A DNA stretch of 64,000 nucleotides. Source: Thermoplasmata archaeon (GTDB lineage Archaea; Thermoplasmatota; Thermoplasmata; Methanomassiliicoccales; Methanomethylophilaceae). How positions within the stretch are numbered: position 1 is the stretch's first letter; every line of letters begins with the position of its first letter. The notes under the pieces were generated by a model that saw only the letters and a program-made list of their open reading frames with translations, did not search any database and was not told where the DNA came from. The stretch spans positions 35,165 to 99,164 of the forward strand of contig SUSY01000001.1 of the NCBI GenBank assembly GCA_015063185.1, in the 5' to 3' direction. Positions 19,610-29,495 of the stretch are shown here, one piece after another. The translations under genes were made by a program, and so were the position numbers.

Positions 19610-22600
19610 ACGATAGTCGGAATGTCTCCGGGCTCATTGAAGACGCCTCTTCCACTTGCGTTCATGTCGATTGCGCTGACCTTTGCGGATTTGGGATCGG
19701 CCTCGATCGTGACGGTGCCACCATTGATTTCGACGAATTCACTGGTCAGAGTAGACACGATTTCTCCAGTATTAAGTACGAATACATTCTCCAATGTGAG
19801 CTTGGGAACATCGATCGCATCATCGACAGGCATGTATGAAAGCCTAAAGGTTGTGATTCCTGGGTAAACTGTAACTGCATCACTTCCTCCAGGAATGATA
19901 CCCATAGTCTTGATGGTGATTCCGTATGCCTTCACCTCAATCATGGCCTTCCAACCCGCAGGAATCTGCCAACCAGATACATCGAAGTCCTGTGCATGAC
20001 CAAGCATGTTGTTCACCTCAAGGATGTAAGTGTATGCGTGGTCGCTGACCTCATCGTCGAGCTTATTGACAAATATCTGCCCACCGGATACGGGTGATGC
20101 GGAGTCCTCGAAACTAATGACATAATCGTATGAGCCATCAAGGGTGATTGCCATAGCCTCAGAGCCGACGTCGTACCTCTCGGAATTATAGTAACCAGTA
20201 ACGTCAAACCAGACGGTGCCACCACTTGGCACGTAGATACGGTCGATGACAGTGTTTCCTGTCAAATCGAACGCAACTGCAGATTCCCATGCATCACCGA
20301 ACTTGATGGTGAAATATCCGGAATCGCCAACATTCTTGAATTCAATATCATTGATGTCAAGGAACTTGTACACATCGGTTCCGGAAGGTGTGACATCTAC
20401 AACGGAATTGGGTCCGACTCCACCCGCTACGAAATTATAGGTCTTATCATCGGCACCGAAACCGCCAGTCTTGGTAACACCTCCACTGTATGTGATACCC
20501 GCATCAACGAAGTTGATACTGAATTCTACATCAACGGATTGAGGGAGATCCACGGAGTAGGATCCGTCTTTAACATCCACAATGAATGTGACATCCGTTA
20601 CAGTGACCTTCATGTCGCCATCCACATCGGATCCGACATATCCGCTGACTGTGACCTTGTCCCTGAGATCCTTAGCTGCAATGCCGCTGGAATCAATCTT
20701 GGCATACTGGATCTTGGAACCATCGGAATTCTTGAGGACTGCGTAAGTAGTCTTACCCTTGGGGATGAGATACTCCTTTCCATCCGTCGCACCAGGGTTA
20801 CCCTCGATGTAATCCTTGTCCTTGGTACCATCGAGTGTAACAGATTCCCCATCATCAAGATCAACATAGATCCTGTAGTATGATATTGCATTCACTGCGT
20901 CGAGTGCAGTGCTGAATCCCAGCAACTCACTAAGCTTAATCTTGAAGACCCCAGAGCCATAGGATTCTAAGGGATTATAGATGTAGGTCCCCTTTGCATA
21001 ATAATCAGTGGATACATCCGTTCCATTTCCAATCTTTCCGAGCACATAACTAATGGACTTGGAGGGTACGAATCCTGCCACTGCATCAGCAATTGTGTCA
21101 ACATCGGCCCCGATCTCAAACACATAGCTATCATCTATTGCAGATGCTTCTGCTTTGAGATCGTTCTCCAACACAACTTTGGAGTTTTTATCGATAGTTG
21201 CGGCCCCTGCGTCAACAGAAGTGAGCGCGTATACAACGTAGGTGGGAGCACTTCCTGCATAGGTGAGTTCCACACTCTTGGTGACACCTGCTCCAGTCTC
21301 GAGTTTGAAGTACATGGGTGCATTGATTGTCACACCTGCATCCACAGTGGTTCCATCAGGAATCACGATCTTGTAGGTTCCGCTAGTGTTCACTGCAAAG
21401 AATGTGTTGTAGACCACAGTGTCCACAGTCATCTTGACGTTGACATCCAGGTACTTGAAGTCGATCGAATCCCACTCGACGGAGGGAGAGAAGGACTTTG
21501 CAGAGGTCATCTTGATCTCGGAAGGTGCATCCGCTACAGTTGTAGTGAGTGTTCCGAAGTATGCCTCGGTGGACCCGTTCGTGGCATAGATCGCCATCTC
21601 TACATTGGGAATGCCGTAGAATGCGAACTTTCCATCACTGCCTGCGGTCGCCCTGAACATCGCACCATCTGCTGTATAGAGGGTGACGGTTCCGGACACG
21701 GTAGTCTCATTACTGTTCTTGAGCGTGGATTCGAAATCCTTTGCAGTCACTCCATCCTTGAAGGTAGGGAGATTGATGAAATCAACCTTACTGGTTTCAT
21801 TGTTGAGGGTACCGTAATGTACCTTACCTTCGGACAGGTAGTAACAGGTGTAGGTCGTCTTTCCGAATGATGAGATAGGCAAAGTCACATCACTCGTGCC
21901 CATGATAGATGTGTTATATACATCGCTGACGAAATAGTATATCACACCGGGAGTTCCGACGTCCTTAAGAGTCATTCCCTTGGATGCGGTGAACTCCTTC
22001 GAACCGCTGGAGGAAACGCTGAAGGTCGGGCTCTCGAAGTAGAGGTTCTCAGCAGAGACGGTGTAGCTGCCCTTGGGCAGGTTGAATACAGCCTTTCCAT
22101 CAGCTCCGGTATTTACGGGACTGCTGGTGACATCACCAATGACCGTAATTGCCTTACCGCTAATGGGCTTTCCGAACTCGTCCTTGATGGTGAGGGTGTA
22201 CTCGTACGAGTCGATGTACATGACGACGGTCCTGTCACCGGTGACGGTGACGGTTCCGCTGTAGACGGAGGTACCGTCCCTCTCGACCTTCACATCGTAG
22301 GTTCCGACGGAGAGTCCCATGTTGTCTCCAGTGTAGTCCAACTCCTCGTCGGTGACGGTGTTGGTGATGGTGACATCGAGGTTGGACAGACCGAGATCGG
22401 TACCGTTGTTGTCCTTGAGGACGAGTGTGATCTCACCGACAGGAACATCAACAGGGGTGACCGCGTTAGCAGCACGGGTTCCGATGATGATTCCACCGGT
22501 GAGTCCCTCGAATCCTGCGTAGTAGACCAAAGTGGTCTTTGCAGTATCAACGACATTGAGCTGGAACTCTCCTGCGGCATTGGTGAATGTGGTTCCACAG

Positions 22601-25263
22601 AGCTTTCCATTCTCATCATAGGCGGAGATACGTACCTCTCCGATATCCGCACCGGTGACAACACCGGTGACAGGCGTGCTCTCGTTGGCGTTGTACTTGA
22701 CGATGACAGGGAGTCCGGACAGGTAGTTGATACGTCCGCCCTGCTCCTTCTGCAGATCGATGGCTGCCTGTGCACCCATCTGCTTCCATCCGTCGCTGTC
22801 CGCGTCGGCATCGTCTGCGGGATTGTACATGACCTGCCAGTATACGACCTCGTAGTTGGAGAGACCGTATCCGGGCTGCATGACGACGGAAGCATCAGCG
22901 TTGGCGAGTGCCTCCATGTAATAGTAGATTGAACTGTAACCTGCCTCTGCGGGGGACATACCGATGTAGGTCCTGTAGAGGAGCGAATCGCACATCGCAT
23001 CGGTGAATCCGTAGACTCCGTAGTAGTACGCGTCGATTCCGAACATGGTGAACTTGTCGACGGTGTAGTTGGAGGAGTTGACGTTGTAACCGTTCAACAT
23101 GGCCATCTCGTTGAAGACGCCGTTGTATCCATAGTAGAACGGCATCATGTCACCGGTGACCATGACGTAGGGTGTTGCCAACTGCTTCTGGGATGCGAGG
23201 GTGTCGTATGCCTTGTTGATCGCATACTGGGAATAGTTCTCCGCGAGGTAGTTGGTGATGAACAGGTACTGGATGTTCTCATCGCTGATGTCCTCGCTGA
23301 CCTTTCCGTAGGTCTTGACATCCGTGGTGACCATGTACCTGATGGACTTTCCGCCGTCCACGAGCTTGTTGTCGACGTCGTCGAGGACCTTTTCGAGGAC
23401 CACAATGGCATCGGCGAGTTCTGCTGCAGTGAATGCTGCCTTGACATCATCGGTCATACCGCCGAGGTAGATGATGGCGTCGAGGAGGATCGCTGCCGCG
23501 GATGCACCGGTGACGGCATTGGCGAGGAGGATGTTGGACACATCGACCATACCGTGTCCGTTGGAATCGGTGTAGGAGTTGAGTCCTGCGTAGAGCGGAG
23601 CATCGGAGGAGTAGTCCATCCAGGTGATGAGTGCACCGTCATCGGTGACGGCGATGTTCTTCAATGCATCCCTGACGGTCCAGGACTCGTCGGTCTTGAC
23701 GTAGTAGCTGAGTGCACCGAAGGGCTCCCTGTCGATGAGGGAACTGACGCTGTCGTTGTAGTCATCGACATCGTTGCTGGAGATCGATGCGTCGAGGACG
23801 TAGGTCACATTGGGACCTACGACCAGAAGGAGTGCGAGGACGATGCTCACGAACGGAGCGGGCTTGATGATCCTCCTGAGCTTGAGCTTGCCACCGCTTG
23901 CGGTCCTGATTGCGGAGAAATACGCCTTGAAATCCACGTGCTTCAGGATCCAACAGACCACTGCAGCGAATCCGATCGCGAACACGGGAGTGGCGATGGC
24001 TGCCTGGGTCGCATCGTGCCCACAAGTGAGTGTGAGGACGAATGTCCAGACCATGGTGAAGACGTAGGGTGCGGAACCTGCGTTCGCACGGAACCTGTAG
24101 AGGTATCCGAGGAATGCGAGGTAGACGAACCAGTAGGTGATTGCTCCGTAGTACGTGGAGAGTGTGGAGAGGGTGAGCTTCCTGTCACCGAGGGTCGCCA
24201 GATATGCCTCGTCGAAGATAGGGTTTCCTGCGAGGATGACGTGGTAGAAGTCGGGCATGACGATGGCGAGGACCACGAGGACCACGATTGCTACGACGAG
24301 TGTGATCGGCAGGGTGAGGGTCCAGGGTTTCTTACCGAATGCTGCGAATCCTGCGACGAGGGCGCTGATGAAGACGGCGAGGAAGACGGAACCGGAAGCG
24401 ACTGCGTCCCAGAGTCCGAGAGCGCCGTAGTATGCCGCTGCCGCGACGGCTGCAATCATGACGGTGATGGTGTAGACGAGGGCCATGGGCATGGGGTCCT
24501 TGCCCTTGAAACGGTCCACGAGGGCCTGAACGACCATGACTGCCAGGATGGGCAGGAGGATGGCACGGTAATCGGCCCAGGTGATTGCAACGAGTGCGAG
24601 AAGGACTCCGGAGATAGCGGAGAATCCGTATGCCTTCTTACGGGTAGCCTCGTCACCCTCCTTGTATCCGACGGACTCGATGGCTTTGAAAAGGAAATAG
24701 ATGCAAAGCACGAGGAGGAACAGGATGAAAGAGGTTCCGGTTCCGTTGGAGAAGACGCTCTCCTTGACGAAGATAGGACAGAGAGCGACGAACAGGGCGG
24801 TAAGGTATCCCGCAAGCTTGGACTTGAGGATCTGCTTTCCGAGGAAGTACGATACAACGACAGCAGCCACTGCGAAGACAGGGGCGGATGCCGCGAGTAC
24901 GGCGGATGATGCGAGAATGGGATCCTCGACAAACATGTTGACCAATGCGGCGAACGGATACATCAGCAGAGTGAACAGGAACGGGGCCGTGGAGACGGAG
25001 CCGTACGGATAGTAGAGCGATCCGTCAACGAGAACTATCGTGCCGTTGGCTACGAGTTCGAAAAGGATGTACAGATTGTTCGTGGACACTGAGCCTCCGG
25101 AAAGTGCGAATCCACTGTCGACGGATGTGCCGACAGAGAAGGCCACTCTCACGAATGCCGCTATGAGGACAATGACACCCATGATGATGAGAGGTGTGCG
25201 ATTGCCTTTGGAGACGACGGTGTTTTCCGCGACTCCGGTCGATTCGGTCTTGATTTTGCGCAT
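19522..25263 (-). CDS. STT3/AglB-like oligosaccharyltransferase with giant extracellular C-terminal extension (1913 aa)
   Basis: Multi-TM N-terminal half with LYYPYGS loop and WMDYSSDAPLY (WWDYG-equivalent position); then repeated CarboxypepD_reg/Ig-like segments and C-terminal TM. Confidence 0.8.
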   Translation of the reverse strand: MRKIKTESTGVAENTVVSKGNRTPLIIMGVIVLIAAFVRVAFSVGTSVDSGFALSGGSVSTNNLYILFELVANGTIVLVDGSLYYPYGSVSTAPFLFTLLMYPFAALVNMFVEDPILASSAVLAASAPVFAVAAVVVSYFLGKQILKSKLAGYLTALFVALCPIFVKESVFSNGTGTSFILFLLVLCIYFLFKAIESVGYKEGDEATRKKAYGFSAISGVLLALVAITWADYRAILLPILAVMVVQALVDRFKGKDPMPMALVYTITVMIAAVAAAAYYGALGLWDAVASGSVFLAVFISALVAGFAAFGKKPWTLTLPITLVVAIVVLVVLAIVMPDFYHVILAGNPIFDEAYLATLGDRKLTLSTLSTYYGAITYWFVYLAFLGYLYRFRANAGSAPYVFTMVWTFVLTLTCGHDATQAAIATPVFAIGFAAVVCWILKHVDFKAYFSAIRTASGGKLKLRRIIKPAPFVSIVLALLLVVGPNVTYVLDASISSNDVDDYNDSVSSLIDREPFGALSYYVKTDESWTVRDALKNIAVTDDGALITWMDYSSDAPLYAGLNSYTDSNGHGMVDVSNILLANAVTGASAAAILLDAIIYLGGMTDDVKAAFTAAELADAIVVLEKVLDDVDNKLVDGGKSIRYMVTTDVKTYGKVSEDISDENIQYLFITNYLAENYSQYAINKAYDTLASQKQLATPYVMVTGDMMPFYYGYNGVFNEMAMLNGYNVNSSNYTVDKFTMFGIDAYYYGVYGFTDAMCDSLLYRTYIGMSPAEAGYSSIYYYMEALANADASVVMQPGYGLSNYEVVYWQVMYNPADDADADSDGWKQMGAQAAIDLQKEQGGRINYLSGLPVIVKYNANESTPVTGVVTGADIGEVRISAYDENGKLCGTTFTNAAGEFQLNVVDTAKTTLVYYAGFEGLTGGIIIGTRAANAVTPVDVPVGEITLVLKDNNGTDLGLSNLDVTITNTVTDEELDYTGDNMGLSVGTYDVKVERDGTSVYSGTVTVTGDRTVVMYIDSYEYTLTIKDEFGKPISGKAITVIGDVTSSPVNTGADGKAVFNLPKGSYTVSAENLYFESPTFSVSSSGSKEFTASKGMTLKDVGTPGVIYYFVSDVYNTSIMGTSDVTLPISSFGKTTYTCYYLSEGKVHYGTLNNETSKVDFINLPTFKDGVTAKDFESTLKNSNETTVSGTVTLYTADGAMFRATAGSDGKFAFYGIPNVEMAIYATNGSTEAYFGTLTTTVADAPSEIKMTSAKSFSPSVEWDSIDFKYLDVNVKMTVDTVVYNTFFAVNTSGTYKIVIPDGTTVDAGVTINAPMYFKLETGAGVTKSVELTYAGSAPTYVVYALTSVDAGAATIDKNSKVVLENDLKAEASAIDDSYVFEIGADVDTIADAVAGFVPSKSISYVLGKIGNGTDVSTDYYAKGTYIYNPLESYGSGVFKIKLSELLGFSTALDAVNAISYYRIYVDLDDGESVTLDGTKDKDYIEGNPGATDGKEYLIPKGKTTYAVLKNSDGSKIQYAKIDSSGIAAKDLRDKVTVSGYVGSDVDGDMKVTVTDVTFIVDVKDGSYSVDLPQSVDVEFSINFVDAGITYSGGVTKTGGFGADDKTYNFVAGGVGPNSVVDVTPSGTDVYKFLDINDIEFKNVGDSGYFTIKFGDAWESAVAFDLTGNTVIDRIYVPSGGTVWFDVTGYYNSERYDVGSEAMAITLDGSYDYVISFEDSASPVSGGQIFVNKLDDEVSDHAYTYILEVNNMLGHAQDFDVSGWQIPAGWKAMIEVKAYGITIKTMGIIPGGSDAVTVYPGITTFRLSYMPVDDAIDVPKLTLENVFVLNTGEIVSTLTSEFVEINGGTVTIEADPKSAKVSAIDMNASGRGVFNEPGDIPTIVWVLFALAIILAILSVWMASKRGVFARKK

Positions 25264-25346
25264 TCTATATTCTCCGCAATAGAATGGACGACCATGAATC
25301 AGACCGTATTTAATCGTTGCCTTAATTTATTAAGAAAAGGAAGGGA

Positions 25347-25379
25347 TGTCCGTACGATGTGCCAGACACCGTACGGGCA
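25347..25379 (-). terminator. long hairpin plus pyrimidine tract downstream of pyrF
   Basis: 10-bp stem (one G-U) TGCCCGTACG/CGTACGGACA on the minus strand, followed by TCCCTTCCTTTTCTT. Confidence 0.6.
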
Positions 25380-25386
25380 GCATCAC

Positions 25387-26034
25387 TCAGATAAGATCTT
25401 TGATCGATTCGGCGATGGAACGGGCCACGGCGACGGGGTCCTCTGCATCGTAGATGGCACGACCCACGATGACGTAATCGGCACCTGCCTCGATCGCCGC
25501 CGATGCGGAACCGCCCTGTGCACCGACACCGGGAGTGAGGATGAGTCTGTCACCGACGATACTGCGGATGAGTCTGATCCTATCGGGGCGCGTAGCAGGT
25601 GCGATGAAACCGACTGCCCCATTGGCGACACCGTTCTTGGCCAACTCTTCCGCAACGGGTGCGGTGAACATCTTACCTCCCGGATGGCTCATCTCGGTGA
25701 CGGCGATGATGTCGGCCTTCCCGGCCGCGGCCTCTACGGCAGCCTGTATGGAATCGTCCCCTGTGAAAGAGTGGCAGATGATGGCTGCTGCGCCTCTGCT
25801 GACACAGTTCTCCACGATCAGCCTGACGGTGTTAGGGATGTCGGCGACCTTGAAGTCACAGATGACATCGGTGACCTCGGAGAGCCTGTTGATCATGTCA
25901 GGACCTGCGGAAAGCACCAAAGGCCAGTTGATCTTCACGGCATCGATGTACTCGGAAACGTCGCTGACGATCCTCATAGCCCTATCGGGGTCGGTCTCGT
26001 CGAGCGCCAGGACCACACCTGTTCTTCTCTTCAT
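25387..26034 (-). CDS. pyrF: orotidine 5'-phosphate decarboxylase
   Basis: VVLALDETDPDRA, DFKVADIPNT, TPGVGAQGG, YVIVGRAIYDAEDP. Confidence 0.95.
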   Translation of the reverse strand: MKRRTGVVLALDETDPDRAMRIVSDVSEYIDAVKINWPLVLSAGPDMINRLSEVTDVICDFKVADIPNTVRLIVENCVSRGAAAIICHSFTGDDSIQAAVEAAAGKADIIAVTEMSHPGGKMFTAPVAEELAKNGVANGAVGFIAPATRPDRIRLIRSIVGDRLILTPGVGAQGGSASAAIEAGADYVIVGRAIYDAEDPVAVARSIAESIKDLI

Positions 26035-26087
26035 ACTGCATGGTACCCGAACAAGGGTTAATAACGTGTTGCATAGATTACGCAACG

Positions 26088-27146
26088 ATGAAATTCGAGA
26101 GAATGGACTGCGGCTCGGTACACAACGGTCCGCTGGCCAAGGGATGCATGCATTGTGTGAAAGGTGGGAAGATGGTCCTTTTCGTTACTGGAAGGTGCGA
26201 GATGGGATGCTACTATTGCCCTGTCGGGCTCTCCAAAAAAGGCAAGGATGTCATCTACGCCAACGAACTTTGTACCCGTAACAAATCCGAAATCATCGAA
26301 GAAGCGGAATCCATGGACGCCACTGGGACAGGGATCACCGGAGGCGATCCACTGATCAATACGGAAAGGACCGTGGATGCCATCAGGATGCTGAAGGATC
26401 ACTTTGGTCCGGAACACCACATCCACCTCTATACAGCCACAATGGACGTGGACGAGGTCTCTGCGGTTGTGGATGCGGGGTTGGACGAGATCCGCTTCCA
26501 CCCACCTGTATCCATGTGGTCACATATGGACGATACTCCTCTCAGGGACGTCGTAAGGAATCTGTCCATCGATGTCGGAATAGAGGTGCCAGCACTTCCG
26601 GACCACAGGGACGAGTTGGACACACTCGTCTCTTTCGCGGAATCCATCGGCGTGGATTTCATCAACCTCAACGAACTGGAATTCTCAGAAAGCAACTGGG
26701 ACATGATGGATGAGTACGGATACGACCTGGTGGACGAACTGTCATCCGCAGTCAGGGGTTCCGAGGATGTGGCACACTATGTGATGAAACGTCATCCGAA
26801 TATCCCGATACATTATTGTTCATCCACCTTCAAGGATGGGGTTCAACTCAGGAATCGTCTGCTCAGAAAGGCGAACCATTCCTCCAAGGAATATGAGGTC
26901 ATCACCGATGAAGGCACCGTCATCAAAGGTGTCCTTTACGGAGATCTGGAGACCGCAAAGAAGCTCCTGGCAGAGGATTACGATGTGCCAGAGGAACTTA
27001 TGTTCATCGACACGGAGAGGAATCGCCTTGATGTGGCACCATGGGTCCTTGAAGAGATTGCAGAAGAACTCCCCTACAAGTGCTATGAAGTAGAGGAATA
27101 TCCGACCGCTGATCGTCTCGAAGTGGAGCGTGCACCACTCAATTAA
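26088..27146 (+). CDS. radical SAM protein
   Basis: TGRCEMGCYYCP (CxxxCxxC) and GGDPL motif. Confidence 0.88.
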   Translation: MKFERMDCGSVHNGPLAKGCMHCVKGGKMVLFVTGRCEMGCYYCPVGLSKKGKDVIYANELCTRNKSEIIEEAESMDATGTGITGGDPLINTERTVDAIRMLKDHFGPEHHIHLYTATMDVDEVSAVVDAGLDEIRFHPPVSMWSHMDDTPLRDVVRNLSIDVGIEVPALPDHRDELDTLVSFAESIGVDFINLNELEFSESNWDMMDEYGYDLVDELSSAVRGSEDVAHYVMKRHPNIPIHYCSSTFKDGVQLRNRLLRKANHSSKEYEVITDEGTVIKGVLYGDLETAKKLLAEDYDVPEELMFIDTERNRLDVAPWVLEEIAEELPYKCYEVEEYPTADRLEVERAPLN

Positions 27147-27183
27147 AACATCTGGCACATCATTTTTCAAGAAATGTGACCCC

Positions 27184-27203
27184 TGTCCCCACCCATGGGG
27201 ACA
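27184..27203. terminator. hairpin between convergent genes (TGTCCCC-acccat-GGGGACA)
   Basis: Perfect 7-bp stem in the convergent intergenic gap; T-rich stretch present on the minus-strand side. Confidence 0.4.
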
Positions 27204-27265
27204 AGGAGTGATAATGGATTAAGTGGTTTCAACATCCAATTGGATGACCGACCGCAGGGGACCGA

Positions 27266-27694
27266 TCAGTCCACGCTGATGCTCTGGATCTCGTGGTGCC
27301 TGTTGACGATGTCGCGGGCGATACGAAGATTCTTTCCGGCCTTACCGATTGCCCTGCCTTTCAGCTTGGGGTCGACAGTGACCGTTGCATGCGTGATATT
27401 TCCGCGCTGCTCGATCTCGACCTTCTGAGGACCATAGATGTGGAATACGTTCATGACGAACTGCTCCGGATTCTCGGAATACTCCACGACCTGAATGTTC
27501 TTTCCAGTCTTCTCCTTAAGCATGATTACATGCTCGCCCTTCTTACCGACAGCGATGTTTCCCTGGCCCTTGTCGACCACGAAGACAAGCTTATCTTCGG
27601 TATCCATGCAGTCCTTGACGTTCGCTTTGGTGATCGCCTCGAACAACGAGATGTATCTGAGGGTATCCTCAGTGAGTACGATTTCGGCAGACAT
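27266..27694 (-). CDS. nusA: archaeal NusA-like KH-domain protein
   Basis: NIAVGKKGEHVIMLKEKTGKNI and GRAIGKAGKNLRIARDIV KH motifs; RNAP cluster position. Confidence 0.93.
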   Translation of the reverse strand: MSAEIVLTEDTLRYISLFEAITKANVKDCMDTEDKLVFVVDKGQGNIAVGKKGEHVIMLKEKTGKNIQVVEYSENPEQFVMNVFHIYGPQKVEIEQRGNITHATVTVDPKLKGRAIGKAGKNLRIARDIVNRHHEIQSISVD

Positions 27695-27698
27695 GTTC

Positions 27699-27977
27699 TC
27701 ACAGCGTTAAGATGTTGGAGGTACCCTTGTCGATGACCGCCAAAGCGGAGACCGAGAACGGCTTTCCGCAGAGAGCGCCCAACTCCATGTTGTTACCCTC
27801 GTAAACGTGGACCTTCACTCCGATGTCTCCGGCGGTAAGTGCCTTGCTGGGGCAGTTCCTGGAAACGATGACCAGCTGTGCCTTTCCTGCCTTGACTGCT
27901 TTCTCTGTCTGATCTACTCCGAACTCAACGACTCCGGTCGAGATTGCGGACTTCAATGCTTTTCCGATATCAATCAT
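27699..27977 (-). CDS. rpl30e: 50S ribosomal protein L30e
   Basis: L7Ae/L30e fold sequence between rpoA2 and nusA. Confidence 0.92.
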   Translation of the reverse strand: MIDIGKALKSAISTGVVEFGVDQTEKAVKAGKAQLVIVSRNCPSKALTAGDIGVKVHVYEGNNMELGALCGKPFSVSALAVIDKGTSNILTL

Positions 27978-29494
27978 TCTTCATTCCCCTGGTTCTTGGG
28001 TGTGTAAATAAGGTTTACTGCGCCGGTACCCAGTGTAACGGGCTGTCCGACGATGATGTTCTCTGCCACTCCTTCGAGGTGATCGACCTCTCCGTTCATG
28101 GCTGCATGCAGCAAGTGCGGCGCTGTGATTTCGAACGCTGCCCTTGCCAATACGCTTGCTTTCTTTCCGGAGATTCCGTGCCTACCGATGGCCTTCACGG
28201 AACCGTCATTCGTCATCAGGTCTGCGACGAGCATGATGTGTCTGATATCGACATCCATACCTGCGCCCTTCATGGTGGCGAGTGCCTCCTTGATGATGGA
28301 GTTCCTTGCGGCCTCGATACCGAGAACATCGGCGATCTCGAGAACACTGTTGGTCTGGGCATACTCGATGTCGACACCCTCGACCTTCAGGACCTCCTTC
28401 AAATTGCTTCCTTCGGTGATGATTGTCCATCCCTCACCGTCCACGCGGTTTCCGCCCTCGATTCCGTCGGAACCTTCGGACTTGAGGATCTTCATCCTCT
28501 GCTTGGAAAGAACCGCCCTCTTGATGCCATCGATTCCCTTGATCCTCGTGACCTTGGCATTCTCGTAAAGCGTCTGGAGCTTCTTGTATGAAGGTACATC
28601 GGAATTGATCACGATCTCGAAATCACCCTTCTGTACCAATCCACGGAACAACTTGACCTTGTTGAGCTTCTCGACGATGTCATCCATGGTAATCCTGAGC
28701 CTGTCCATGGTACGTGCGTCAGGAGTGATGACAACGGTCATGTTGGTCGCATTGACGGAGATGTCAGCGACGTTCTTCAGGATGGTCGTCTCGATCTCAT
28801 AGGAAACGAGCTTTGCGACCTCCTCGTCCTCTGCCGCGAGTCCCCTGAGGGGGATGACCATGGAGGGAGTACTGGGGACACGACGTGCATCGACGATCTC
28901 GATGAGCCTGGGCAGTCCCTGTGTGGTCAGAACGTTCGCGACTCCCGCGTTGTGGAAAGTACGCATGTTCATCTGGGTACCGGGCTCTCCGATGGAGTGG
29001 GCTGCCATAACTCCCGCGGACTCGTGGGAAGCCATCTTGTGTGACTTGAACATCCTGTCAGCGGTTGCGATAAGCTTCTTCTGGATCTCCTCATCATCCG
29101 CATACTCAGTATCACGGATGCGTGCGGCGATGTCCACAATGACCTTCAGAGGAAGGTTGGAACCAAGCTCATCCCTGATGGTGACGAGTTTCTGCTCCAT
29201 GTCGGTGAAGACATGGTGCTTGTTGGTGATGAGCACCATAGGCTTGACCTCGACATCCTCGACGGATTTGGCGGACTCCGCCTTCTTCGCCCTGGATGTG
29301 CTGCGCTTGGTAGTGGGTGCGACCTTGCCGTAGATCTCTGCGGCCTTCTCCTGATCGAATCCGACCTGGACGAGCCCATCGACACCGGCATCCTTGACGG
29401 ACTGAATGGTGTTGAAGGACTTCATGAGTTCATAGACATCCTCGGGAGCGATGCCCCTTGTGATCAATGCCTTCTCTGTATCTTTTCTAGCCAT
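27974..29494 (-). CDS. rpoA2: DNA-directed RNA polymerase subunit A''
   Basis: GEPGTQMNMRTFHNAGVANVLTTQGLPRL; start at MARKDTEK. Confidence 0.96.
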   Translation of the reverse strand: MARKDTEKALITRGIAPEDVYELMKSFNTIQSVKDAGVDGLVQVGFDQEKAAEIYGKVAPTTKRSTSRAKKAESAKSVEDVEVKPMVLITNKHHVFTDMEQKLVTIRDELGSNLPLKVIVDIAARIRDTEYADDEEIQKKLIATADRMFKSHKMASHESAGVMAAHSIGEPGTQMNMRTFHNAGVANVLTTQGLPRLIEIVDARRVPSTPSMVIPLRGLAAEDEEVAKLVSYEIETTILKNVADISVNATNMTVVITPDARTMDRLRITMDDIVEKLNKVKLFRGLVQKGDFEIVINSDVPSYKKLQTLYENAKVTRIKGIDGIKRAVLSKQRMKILKSEGSDGIEGGNRVDGEGWTIITEGSNLKEVLKVEGVDIEYAQTNSVLEIADVLGIEAARNSIIKEALATMKGAGMDVDIRHIMLVADLMTNDGSVKAIGRHGISGKKASVLARAAFEITAPHLLHAAMNGEVDHLEGVAENIIVGQPVTLGTGAVNLIYTPKNQGNEE

Positions 29495-29495
29495 T

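Noticed and set aside
23554-24909. 451-aa plus-strand ORF, Asp/Glu/Cys/Gly-rich, opposite the STT3-like gene
   Set aside because: Composition is the complement of hydrophobic codons in the TM region; not a real gene.
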